Positions 1-8,185 of a stretch of DNA of 13,001 nucleotides are shown here, piece after piece. Source of the stretch: Paraglomus occultum (lineage: Eukaryota > Glomeromycota > Glomeromycetes > Paraglomerales > Paraglomeraceae). Location of the stretch: NCBI GenBank assembly GCA_910592205.1, contig CAJVPJ010001035.1, positions 1 through 13,001 on the forward strand, written 5' to 3'. The position numbers and the translations under genes are program-made. The notes below the pieces were generated by a model. It was not told the DNA's origin, did not search any database, and saw nothing but the letters and a program-made list of their open reading frames with translations. The first letter of the stretch is position 1. Each line of letters starts with the position of its first letter.

Positions 1-17
1 TATCACTCTGAGCTTAT

Positions 18-70
18 TTCGATTTGGGTCGACCCTATTCCGAATTGGGTCAGATTTCGATTTGGGTCAG
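18..70. repeat. Three short direct repeats of TTCGATTTGGGTC type
   Basis: Near-copies of a 13-15 base motif lie at 18-30, 38-52 (one or two changes) and 56-70. A 10-base palindrome, GGGTCGACCC, lies at 26-35. They sit at the window edge, so the repeat may continue to the left. They could be the subterminal part of the Tigger-type element that ends at 311, but this is inference from proximity. Confidence 0.6.
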
Positions 71-139
71 AACATTGATATTAATATTGTACGTGAAACA
101 AATCACCTTGTGTTGATCATTTTGTATTACGTGAATCAC

Positions 140-313
140 GTGAATTGCACTTAGGGAAATAAATCTATTAGAACGGGACTCGCAAATCCGTTGCATTGCA
201 GAAAAGGAAGGGTTGCATTTATTTACTAAGTCCCAAGCTTGGGACCGAGCAAAATGTTGCATTTAGAGAAGGATTGCACTTATGGAGGTTGCACTTATGG
301 AGGTTTTACTGTA
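140..313. mobile_element. End of a Tigger/pogo-type miniature element
   Basis: Read on the minus strand, the terminus is CAGTAAAACCTCCATAAG, starting at 311 and flanked by TA (312-313), the target dinucleotide of Tc1/mariner-superfamily elements. The subterminal unit TTGCACTTATGGAGG is repeated in tandem at 274-288 and 289-303. Degenerate TTGCATTTA-like copies continue inward (about 145, 192, 213, 257). A 16-base perfect palindrome, GTCCCAAGCTTGGGAC, lies at 230-245. This structure (CAG terminus, repeated CCTCCATAAGTGC-like units, TA site) is typical of non-autonomous Tigger relatives. No transposase is visible here, and the other end must lie left of the window or be too decayed to see. The inner boundary at 140 is approximate. 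Confidence 0.6.
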
Positions 314-1000
314 CCCGGAATTGGCCTTTGTCTTCTGTTCCCAGTTCTTTCTTGATTTTCACAAAAGTGGGTGGCTGACTTTGTACTGATTGATGAATGG
401 CATTTATTCTGTTTGCCATTGAATTCTTCCCTTTGTGATCATTGATATTTGAGGTTGCCCATGGGATGTTATTTGATGTAGATGCTGATTTGGACCTAGT
501 GCTAACAAATTGCATTTTAATTGTGCTGCAGTAGACTTTTCCATCTACAACAATCGTGTTTTGAATTGAAGAGAGTGCTTTTGCAGCAGTGAACATATTT
601 TGAGGTGACCATTTATCAGATGTGTTATAGTAATAGGGCTGCACAGTTTGGATGATAAGTATGGTTTGACTTCAAGAATTAAGTGATATCCTAAGGCAGT
701 AGTATTACAAGCCTCCTTGATTTTCTCAATAAATAGATGATTGGCTTACATGCTGGCATTTTCTTTCTATTAATAGACTCTTGCATATTGCTGAAGTTCC
801 AGTAACAAAACATATAAAATCTGTGTAGAGTTTTTCAACATAATAATAATAGCCTTCTACTTCTTCAAGTAATTCATCAGATGGTAACTATAATAATAAT
901 GTGAATTGGATGTTGAGAAAGTTGCCAGCACTGTTGACTATACCAGCAGTACTTTTCTGCAGGATCTTATTAGATTAGAAAGTGATTGTTCAGAGATAGA
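306..1000 (-). pseudogene. Broken coding region of unknown family, two alternating frames
   Basis: On the minus strand, three coding-like pieces follow one another. From 887 to 726 a frame reads 53 residues, including EEVEGYYYYVEKLYTDFICF, then stops. From about 730 to 650 the next frame (+1) reads IEKIKEACNTTALGYHLILE and on to VKPYLSS. From about 665 to 309 the first frame resumes with VQPYYYNTSDKWSPQNMFTA, IQNTIVVDGKVYCS and a Ser/Asn-rich tail. Two compensating shifts would make one protein. The sequence just before 887 ends in TTATTATTATAG, which could be a splice acceptor or an in-frame nonsense codon; coding-like text (SEQSLSNLIRSC) lies further up to about 1000. The 644 start is GTG and unlikely to be real. 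The stop TAA (308-306) lies inside the transposon terminal repeat. I do not recognise the family. Confidence 0.55.
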
Positions 1001-3108
1001 TGTTATGTATAATATATAATATGTTGAAATGTTTGTGATTATATTTAAAAAGTCTAAGTCAAGATGTAGACAAAAGTTGTCTTTTTATATAAAAAAGTAA
1101 AATATAATTAATATAAGAGGTTGAATTGCATAATAACTTTTTGTATGCTGATAACTATCATCATATGATGTATTATTAATTAATAATACTATTAATTCTG
1201 TATTTTCGTTCGTGTGATTTGTTTACCAAACATTAATAGGTAGATTTCCCTCTGTACTAACCTCGAAAGCCCTTATTATTATTAAGTAACTTTTGTAGCG
1301 ATCTTCCAGCTGAATCTTATTATTTTATTATTATTATATTACTATTACTATTACTATTAATATTAATATTAATTATCTTATCCCACGCGCCACCCTTAAA
1401 ACAGTGGTTCCACTTATAAGCAGAAAGGCCACTCATCACAAACTTTATCATTTCTATTCTATATTTATATTCTATATATGCTACTGTAATAAATTTAATC
1501 CATTATACATTTATATTTAAAAATAGAATAAGAAAACAATTTTACAATACGTTGGAAACTAGTGACTCATAATGATAAACTACAACTTCCAATCCTAATC
1601 TTCACAGCGGTTTTTCCCATTACAATAGTATTTTTGCATTATAAAAATTGCTTTATACATTATTAATTAACCGACCGATTCCTTACAAAAAAGCTGTAAT
1701 GACTCCTCTAAAGTGCGCATACCAGTGAGTAATAGTACTAATATAAAATCTTTATAATTGTAATATTAATATGCAGATCCACACGGCATTAATTGTCACC
1801 TGTGTAACACCGACATAAATTTTCTCATGCGTCATAACTTGTCATAACCAAACTACTTTATGATAAAGCAACCTAATACTTTATCGTACTAACCAATAAA
1901 TCAATAACCGTTAGTATAATCTCTTATTTTACTATTATCAATTACTTGATAATTACGCGACCATAGAGATATTCCATTCACTCAAGAGACTAGCTAATCA
2001 ATACTTTACATTATTCTAACAAATAACGTATAAATGAGTAATCGGCTACTTACGACAGTCAAATACTGAGCAAATATCCTACTATTTCCTAACAAGTTAA
2101 GTGAGAAAATGACTAATCATTCGTAAGTAATTGGCTAATTATCCAGTCGGTTAGAAAAAGGCTTGTAATTATAGAATGCTACAATAACACCGTATGAATC
2201 GATTGTTCACTTCTACACTTACCCAAAATTAAAAAGCTCTGTTGAGAAAGTTTTATACATCATTGTCAGTGCATAATATTATCACTGAAGGTCAGGTACA
2301 ACCATATGTTCCTGAATACTAACGAACGAAGGAATGCCGTTCTCACATAAATATTAATAATCGTTAGATATTATATTATATCGTTAATGAAAGTTATTTT
2401 CTGCCGCCACTCAATATTTCTATTTCCACTGTAATGCTCCTGTTGGATTTTCATCAAGAGTATCCGCATTTCGCTTCGTGTCTCTATCACACTCTATGGC
2501 TCCGATACTCTACTAACATTTTGGCATAGGTTCCCCCTCATTAACGAAATAATATTTTAACTTAAACAAAATAACATTAAATTCACAATAGCTTCGCAAC
2601 GATAATAATTTCACAATAACTTTATTGGATCGAACGAGTATCAACCTTCAAGCGAGTATATTAAACTCTCGGTGTTATACATCGTCTATACTACGAACGC
2701 CTTTTTTGTACTAAACATAAGGTCTTATAATCGCAGTCTTTCCAAACTGAACATTTCTCATGCTTCCCTTGTTAGTCGTCAAGAGTTTACGCCTAAGGCA
2801 ACTTGCTTATTAATCAGCGAAGAGCTTACATCAAAGTATCGGTATTGAGAATGAAGGACAAAGACAATAATAACAATAATACGATTGATAATAATTCCAA
2901 TAATTCCAATAATAAATAACGAACATAATATTTTATTACAAGAGATGAAGCCACCCCAGGGAAGTAGTTCCACAACAAACTTAACTTTTTCCCCCTGGAG
3001 GAAGAGTTGTTTATATGATGAAATTCATATCACTATTCGAACTCGTCATTTCTGTATTCCATTTCCCTCTCAGACATCTACTCGCGAATTATCACTATTT
3101 ATGATCAA
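1001..3108. other. AT-rich intergenic stretch, no supported gene
   Basis: Both strands are crowded with stops, and the only open frames are short, with no family resemblance or coding feel. Small structures are a perfect 18-base palindrome of TATTATTAATTAATAATA at 1171-1188 and another, CATCATATGATG, at 1159-1170. A trinucleotide microsatellite follows (separate entry). CAGTGGTTCCACTTATAAGC at 1402-1421 resembles a Tigger-type terminus, but I see no partner end. A 56-codon frame from ATG 2945 to 3112 is within chance expectation. Confidence 0.6.
1316..1373. repeat. TTA/ACT/TTAA-rich microsatellite
   Basis: Runs of TTATTATTA, then ACTATTACTATT, then TATTAATATTAAT form one simple-sequence tract. 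Similar short TAATAATAAT tracts occur at 840-850 and 890-900. This is ordinary low-complexity sequence. Confidence 0.85.
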
Positions 3109-3173
3109 GTGACCAAGTTGGTGTTCGAAATCTAAGTTATACAAATGAGTCATGCATTTCACCAACTTGTCAC
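3109..3173. repeat. Inverted repeat able to form a hairpin
   Basis: GTGACCAAGTTGGTG (3109-3123) pairs with CACCAACTTGTCAC (3160-3173): fourteen base pairs with a single bulged C, and a 36-base AT-rich loop. The arms are the most GC-rich part of the neighbourhood. It could be a small foldback element, a mobile-element end or an RNA hairpin. No gene is attached to it. Confidence 0.6.
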
Positions 3174-3722
3174 CCGATCCAAAATACTCGAGGTGGAATT
3201 TTGACCAATTAAACAATTCCGTAGTTCACAAGGCTTTCAGTCAGCAAAAAAAAGTCTGTGGGCTAACCTCAGTATATATTAATATGCTCAACTTGTTCTT
3301 GTTTTGTGACAAACAGTGGTCATGTCTATAAATGAAAAGGGTATGGTGGTGGCAAAAAAAAGAAGTCAGATTCTCCTTGCATGATAAACCACTGTGATGA
3401 TACCTAGTAATAGGAAGTGCTCAAACTTATAGGCAGTCAGTGTTCATTATGTCAGTGATATTGAACATTGCATTTCCTGGAATGAACATTTGGCTAACCC
3501 ATAGTATGAGTTCTCTTTGTCATAAACTAAACTCATGACATGCTTATGAAAATCCTTTGTTCCACCAGTGTTATCTCACATACACAGAGGTATGAGCAGG
3601 GAGGATGGAAAAGCAGATTGTGGCAAGAATCCAACATCTGCATCAGGAAATATGCTTGCCTAAATCTAATGTTTGTCAAATGTAAATGCTGAATAAATAT
3701 AAATGCTAAATTAAATGCACAC
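3174..3722. other. No clear gene; scattered short open stretches
   Basis: The plus strand has short, coding-like but disconnected stretches. Around 3555-3655 one frame reads FVPPVLSHIHRGMSREDGKA, continuing to NMLA and a stop. Around 3460-3535 another reads NIAFPGMNIWLTHSMSSLCH. The minus strand has a 63-codon frame over 3724-3533. None continues, and none is recognised. This could be the worn 5' part of the broken gene downstream at 4458-5932, but the link is inference only. Two A7-A8 runs lie at about 3246 and 3354. Confidence 0.35.
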
Positions 3723-3747
3723 AAGCACTTGAATTTTGCAAGTGCTT
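3723..3747. repeat. Perfect 9-bp inverted repeat with 7-base loop
   Basis: AAGCACTTG and CAAGTGCTT face each other across AATTTTG. The motif GCACTTGAAT recurs in direct orientation near 3990, so the stretch from about 3700 to 4010 may be flanked by related sequence. Confidence 0.7.
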
Positions 3748-3778
3748 ATAACATGCATTCTGTCATGCATATCCCAGT

Positions 3779-3960
3779 GCACACACGGCAGGCAAGTCCC
3801 ATTCAACACACCACACACACGGCAGGCCAGGCAAGTCCCATTCAACACACCACAGGCAAGTCCCACTGATCTATAACATGTAACAAGCACACCACACAGC
3901 AGGCAAGTCCTGCTCAATCAATAACATATAACAAACACAGCAGACAGCAGGCAATGATCC
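3779..3960. repeat. Irregular minisatellite with GGCAAGTCC core
   Basis: The core GGCAAGTCC occurs at 3791, 3830, 3855 and 3902, with a degenerate copy (GGCAATGATCC) at 3950. The spacers are CA-rich (CATTCAACACACCAC). The last two units form a clear 48-base duplication: ATAACATGTAACAAGCAC at 3873 against ATAACATATAACAAACAC at 3921. The minus-strand 68-codon frame across it (3917-3711) is Cys-rich only because of the repeat, and I do not call it a gene. Confidence 0.75.
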
Positions 3961-4423
3961 AAACAAATGCTAGTCATCAAGTACATGAGCACTTGAATGC
4001 ACTAATCTAAATGCACATAAATGTATGGTTTTCTGCAAATGCTTGTTAGTTAAATGATCAAGCATCTTAATATTAAACTGACACTGTATGTAATGATTGT
4101 CTTACAATGAATAAATGCATAATGACATTCCTTTTTTCAATTTAAATCTTTTTACATGTTGGCATTAACATAATGTTAATATTAAGTGTTATAGTTTATT
4201 TTCATCAATGAGCATTCATCACTTCTCATATTTATTTGCTAGCTTACAAACACCAATCAAATTAAACCAACAAATAAACCAGTCAGTATTCAAAGGAAAT
4301 AGGGCCCAGTTCTTTTTGATTTAACAATTATAAATCTAATACTACAAATGAGTCATTACCTCATCTTGATATAATATTATGACAACTTGCTCATTCTATA
4401 CTCCATCTGCTTTTGATATATGA
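3961..4423. other. AT-rich spacer, no gene seen
   Basis: No open frame of note occurs on either strand. There is one palindrome, ATTAACAT-A-ATGTTAAT, at 4164-4180. The 3' part may hold upstream non-coding sequence of the broken gene that follows, but no promoter motif stands out. Confidence 0.5.
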
Positions 4424-4712
4424 CTGCAGTTGTCAGATCTGACAGATAATGTAGTAATCTTCCATAATTTCTGCTCTGTGGTTACAAATGATCTATGAAT
4501 ATGAAGGCTGTGACATTCCAGAATCCTGGTGTAATGAATGCAGTAGCTGCAGAATACACTGATGGCAAGAGAAATGGACATATTCAGTTAGTTGCAACAA
4601 TGATTCAAACAGCTTCAATATTGATGCAATCAATAAGGAACTTGCAGGCAGTGTATTGATTGGCTGTATGATTGAGAAACTAAATGTTTGTTATTCTGGG
4701 GGCTGGGAATAG
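4424..4712 (+). pseudogene. Upstream coding pieces of the 4684-5856 gene
   Basis: Immediately upstream of the long frame, coding-like text appears in other frames. One frame reads from 4563 to the stop at 4710-4712 for 49 codons, including NKELAGSVLIGCMIEKLNVC then YSGGWE. In the same frame, before an in-frame TGA at 4560-4562, it reads CDIPESWCNECSSCRIH. A second frame (4495-4659) reads MNAVAAEYTDGKRNGHIQLV. A third (4424-4498) reads SDLTDNVVIFHNFCSV. The first overlaps the start of the long frame. Skipping one base in the run of five G at 4698-4702 would join YSG directly to AGNSPSSNES of the long frame. So ATG 4684, which follows a TAA, is probably not the true start. Which upstream pieces belong to the gene is uncertain. 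Confidence 0.5.
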
Positions 4713-5856
4713 CCCATCAAGTAATGAGAGCATCTTTGAAACATGTCAAGCATGTTTTAAGGATCTGGAAATAAAGGAGGGGAAAATAGAGGAGGGAAAA
4801 ATAACTGAGGGAGGGCGTTTGGACATTTGGGCAGATCAGGCCATTCATCAGCGGCTGATAAAATTTCAAGACAATAAAACATATAGACAATTGCGAGTTG
4901 GTTTAGGACAATGGCACACATCAAATGTTATGTGCACTGTGCTCATTCTTATGTTTTCCAGTTATGGCATTTACAATTGTGCATTTGAACTTGGAGTGAA
5001 GTTTCTGGAAAAATTCAAGCACAATACAGATTATTGTGCAACTTGCAGAATTTTGGAAATGATTTGGATGTCTATGGGTATAGCTCTTCAGAATTATCTT
5101 CTGCAAAAGGGATTGACAATGGAAGAATTAATGCAAGGAGATAATAATGTGGCTAAAGTGTGGGCATTATATTTCAAATGGGCCAGTTTTTGGAAAGGAC
5201 ACAAACTAGGAATTCGAAGGGGAAATCGCAATATGCAAATTTGTAACTTAGCTGCATTTGCTCCCTTATTTCCATGTACTGGGAGAGTCAATTATTTCAA
5301 GTCTGTCACGCAATTTCTTGCTGAGTATCAACGTTATCCTCAGCTCCAAAAACTTTTACGTCACGCTTGCTCTGTAAATATCACACAAGAAGGCCATTAT
5401 TTAGCTTTCGATGAGGCACTGGAGTTTTTCAGAGTCAAGTTTGTAAAACAAAACTTGAAGAAAAGGATCATCAATGAGGAAGATCTTAAGCAGCAAATAC
5501 AAGCTATTCAAATGGAGAGGACAAGAACAGACTTATTATTTTCTATATTTAACGATAATCACACAGCTACGCAAAATACTCATGCAGTTAATGATCAGTC
5601 TGCAGCTGTTCAGGAACTCGCAAAAAAGATGTTAGAAGCATTCAATTTTCAATCCCCAGAAAAGCACGTGCTATTTAGAGGATGTACCCAACTTACTCCA
5701 ACTGGTTATGCTGACATCTTTGAAAGTTATGAAGATGGGTTGGAACGTCTAGAAGCCTTCTACAGACAGGATATTATTCATGTAGAAAGAAGTGACTCAA
5801 GGTTATTCAGTCGAAATAACTCATGCCAAAGATATAGTACCAGAATTAATATCTAG
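4684..5856 (+). CDS. DUF6589-like protein, broken at both ends
   Basis: A 390-codon uninterrupted frame, far too long for chance at this AT content. Landmarks are GRLDIWADQAIHQRLI (44-59), GLGQWHTSNVMC (73-84), a hydrophobic stretch ILMFSSYGIYN (88-98), VWALYFKWASFWKGHKLGIR (159-178), CNLAAFAPLFPCTG (187-200), a 'HACSVNITQEGHYLAFDEAL' block (227-246) and a basic, Glu-rich region likely to form a coiled coil (255-285). Residues 30-43 hold a short EGKI/EEGKI internal repeat. From memory this pattern (GQWHTS, APLFP, GHYLAFDEAL, FIKQN-like) belongs to a large family in arbuscular mycorrhizal fungi annotated as DUF6589-like. Its biochemical role is unknown and it may derive from a mobile element. 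The start is doubtful, and the last 20 residues are probably out of frame. No signal peptide is seen. Confidence 0.75.
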   Translation: MFVILGAGNSPSSNESIFETCQACFKDLEIKEGKIEEGKITEGGRLDIWADQAIHQRLIKFQDNKTYRQLRVGLGQWHTSNVMCTVLILMFSSYGIYNCAFELGVKFLEKFKHNTDYCATCRILEMIWMSMGIALQNYLLQKGLTMEELMQGDNNVAKVWALYFKWASFWKGHKLGIRRGNRNMQICNLAAFAPLFPCTGRVNYFKSVTQFLAEYQRYPQLQKLLRHACSVNITQEGHYLAFDEALEFFRVKFVKQNLKKRIINEEDLKQQIQAIQMERTRTDLLFSIFNDNHTATQNTHAVNDQSAAVQELAKKMLEAFNFQSPEKHVLFRGCTQLTPTGYADIFESYEDGLERLEAFYRQDIIHVERSDSRLFSRNNSCQRYSTRINI

Positions 5857-5932
5857 TACTAGACTGCAATGTGAGGCTGCACAGTTAAATAGCATGTCCA
5901 TACCTGAGGTTTTTATAGAAAAGAGTGGTTAA
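5795..5932 (+). pseudogene. Frameshifted C-terminus of the 4684-5856 gene
   Basis: After residue 370 of the long frame (around 5795) the coding character moves to the next frame. It reads TQGYSVEITHAKDIVPELIS and continues, Gln/Ser/Glu-rich, to a TAA at 5930-5932: 45 codons in all. The long frame over the same stretch gives a low-quality Arg/Ser/Asn tail and stops at 5856. A single extra base (or a two-base loss) near 5795 explains this. Relatives I recall continue with a similar charged tail after the YRQ-[DE]-[IV]-I motif, which supports the shifted reading. Confidence 0.6.
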
Positions 5933-6052
5933 TGTACATATTAAGTTTATGCAAATATAATTGTGTATAATAGTAGATTTATTATTTAAATTTAAAAACG
6001 GCGAACAAAATCAATAATTACTGATGTATATATTAATACTCTAGACATTCTC

Positions 6053-6058
6053 AATAAA
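6053..6058 (+). terminator. Candidate poly(A) signal AATAAA
   Basis: A canonical AATAAA lies 121 bases after the shifted stop (5930-5932) of the broken gene, within an AT-rich stretch. It is the first perfect match downstream. In sequence this AT-rich the hexamer also arises by chance, so use is unproven. Confidence 0.35.
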
Positions 6059-6920
6059 ACAATTATTATTAATTAATATATTTTAAGTAACGTGTGGTGC
6101 GTTCCCATTCTTTCAATTACAAGGTTACAACGCCGTTTCATTGACTTCACCGAGTTAATTAGAGTAGAATCCAGGACATTCCCATTCATGGTCGACCATT
6201 ATTATTACCGCCTGCATTTAGTTTTCTTAATTGTTTTAATATTGTTATATACCAGTAGAAAGTCTTTATGTTGCATGACATAGTATATTAATATGCCGTT
6301 ACGATTTACACTATGTCTACTCCACTGTCAAATACTGATAAGAGAAAACAGGTAAACTGTATTAATAGTAATAGTCAAACTCAGTACCATGACATCATTG
6401 ACAATTATTATTGGTTACAAGCAATCAGCGAAATATGCGATTTATTGTGTAATTAACGAATAGAATCGATCAAGTTTATCATATGTGGGAGCTGGCATCA
6501 TCATCATCGTTATTTGTTACGTTGAAATCTTTTTGACGTTTTTTTGGGCGGGGAGTATTCGATATTTTGATAATCGTCATGATTCCACATTTGACATAAA
6601 TCACGCGCTTATTTACACTTATTGTTAGCTGATCGTTAATGTTTATTTCCCATATTTGAAAGTATCGGTATGATGTCTGCATAACCCTAACACTATCATT
6701 AAAAAATAATAATAACGACAGTGATAACAATACATAATCTCTTGGAGCAAAAAAACTAGTAGTCAAACGTTAAGGTTAAGAAAATGCTAAAGAAACGATT
6801 GATATTGTCACCCTTTCCGAACAACAAATATAGTGACCTCTCGTTATCATGTCATGCGTACTAGTAAGACGGAATAATTAACGCTATCTGTGCGATAACA
6901 ATAAAGCTCGTTATGATCAC
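6059..6920. other. AT-rich spacer, no supported gene
   Basis: Short frames only. The longest, minus 6766-6479, begins at TTG and has no family resemblance. A CATCATCATCATCG run lies near 6495. Nothing else stands out. Confidence 0.5.
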
Positions 6921-7650
6921 ACTTTTGGTGTTATACTTTTAGTATTGATATGATAATATGTCATAAGAAATGATTAACATTATGCATGTAATGATAAATA
7001 CTAAAGCACAAAAGATATTCGCTTCAAAATTATGTAGTTGAGGTTAATTCTAAGTTCATCACATGAAACATTTTCACTTATTGGTGTTATACTTTAGTAT
7101 TGATATATTTGTACACACATTGACAACAGTTATGCTTAACATGCATGTAAATTTCATTATTGGTTGCCGATTTAGTGATGCTAGCGATTGAGATTGATTT
7201 CACGTTTTAAACAGATTGTTATACGCAAACTCAAAATTGAATTATAATATTCCGTGTCAATCTTTTGCACACACATCGACAACAGTTATGCTTAACATGC
7301 ATGTAAATTTCATGAGCATACGATTTCCGATTTAGTGATGCTAGCGATTGAGATTGATTTCGCGTTTTAAACAGATTGTTATATGCAAACTCAAAATTGA
7401 ACTTAATTATAATGTTCCGTGTCAATCTTTTGCACACACATTGACAACAGTTATGCTTAACGTGCATGTAAATTTTATGAGCATTGGATTATTGGTTGCT
7501 GATTTAGTGATGCTAGCGATTGAGATCGATTTCGTGTTTTAAGAAAATTAAACAGATTGTTAAATAAAAACTCGTAATTGAACTTAATATTCCGTGTCAA
7601 TCTTTTGCACACACATCGACAACAGTTATGCTTAACATGCATGGACAAAA
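6921..7650. repeat. Tandem array, unit about 156-175 bp
   Basis: The block ACACACATYGACAACAGTTA begins at 7113, 7269, 7434 and 7609, giving periods of 156, 165 and 175. Each is followed by TGCTTAACATGCATG. In the three full copies this leads on to AAATTTNATNAG, TTAGTGATGCTAGCGATTGA and AAACAGATTGTTA. The last copy is cut off after CATGCATGGACA. A fifth, badly worn copy lies upstream: TTGGTGTTATACTTT at 6925 matches 7081 (offset 156), and TAACATTATGCATGTAATGA at about 6974 matches the core. Lengthening of the period from left to right comes from small insertions such as GAAAATTA near 7541. Minus-strand frames through the array (MHVKHNCCRCVCKRLTRN, repeated) are repeat translations, not genes. 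It could be a satellite or a tandemly multiplied short element. Confidence 0.85.
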
Positions 7651-7697
7651 TAAAATCTTTAAGTTTATTATTTCTCATATATATAAAATTCATTATT

Positions 7698-7935
7698 ATA
7701 TGGCGGGGCTACCGCATTATCATCATATGGCGGGGTAGTTACCGCATTATCATCATATGGCGGGGTGGTTACCGCATTATCATCATATGGCGGGGTGGTT
7801 ACCGCATTATCATCATATGGCGGGGTGGTTACCGCATTATCATCATATGGCGGGGTGGTTACCGCATTATCATATTAATATGGCGGGGTGGCTACCGCAT
7901 TATCATTATATGGCGGGGGGAGGCTACCGCGCGAC
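7698..7935. repeat. 30-bp minisatellite, about eight copies
   Basis: The unit is ATATGGCGGGGTGGTTACCG plus CATTATCATC. Copy starts are 7698 (27 bp), 7725, 7755, 7785 and 7815 (30 bp each), 7845 (33 bp, with an inserted TTA-like triplet), 7878 (30 bp) and 7908 (partial, turning into the next array). Interior copies are identical, so the array is young or being homogenised. All plus-strand frames of the consensus are open (IWRGGYRIII, YGGVVTALSS, MAGWLPHYHH). The frame running 7578-8210 begins at TTG inside the preceding array and is otherwise repeat translation, so I do not call a protein. Confidence 0.95.
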
Positions 7936-8185
7936 ATTTCATTCATCGCAAGACTTCATTTTATCGCAGGGGGGAGAGCCGCACTTCATTCGCGGGGAGA
8001 GCCGCACATTATTCGAGTTTTTGGGAGAGCCGCCGCACATTTTATTTGATTTTGGGGGAGAGCCGCCGCATATTATTCGAGTTTGGGGGAGAGCCGCCGC
8101 ACTTCATCCGCGGGGGGGAGCCGCACATTGTTCGAGTTGGGGGAGAGCCGCCGCCGCACTTCATTCGCGGGGGGAGAGTCGTACT
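7936..8185. repeat. G-rich degenerate minisatellite, units of 25-31 bp
   Basis: The shared core is GGGGGAGAGCCGCCGCAC, followed by one of two tails: TTCATTCGC (type A) or ATTATTCGAGTTT (type B). Full units begin near 7969, 7994, 8023, 8053, 8085, 8111 and 8138, with A and B mixed, preceded by worn A-like copies (7936-7968). The final copy near 8168 decays into unique sequence. The number of CCG triplets varies from one to three. The layout of each unit (G-run, CCGCA, then TTAT/TCAT) resembles the 30-bp array to the left, so this looks like a diverged offspring of it. The G-runs are separated by more than 20 bases, so a classical intramolecular G-quadruplex is not expected. Confidence 0.85.

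Noticed and set aside
1402-1421. CAGTGGTTCCACTTATAAGC as a Tigger-type left terminus
   Set aside because: No facing terminus or subterminal repeats were found nearby, and the flanking bases are not a clean TA.
6479-6766. Minus-strand 95-codon frame
   Set aside because: It begins at TTG, with low-complexity Leu/Ser/Phe and Asp runs derived from AT-rich DNA and the CATCATCAT tract.
7231-7693. Minus-strand Cys-rich frames (MHVKHNCCRCVCKRLTRN)
   Set aside because: The same peptide appears once per tandem unit and is interrupted by stops between units. It is a translation of the satellite.
7698-8185. CRISPR array or classical G-quadruplex cluster
   Set aside because: The units abut with no unique spacers, the organism is eukaryotic, and the G-runs are too far apart for a standard intramolecular quadruplex.
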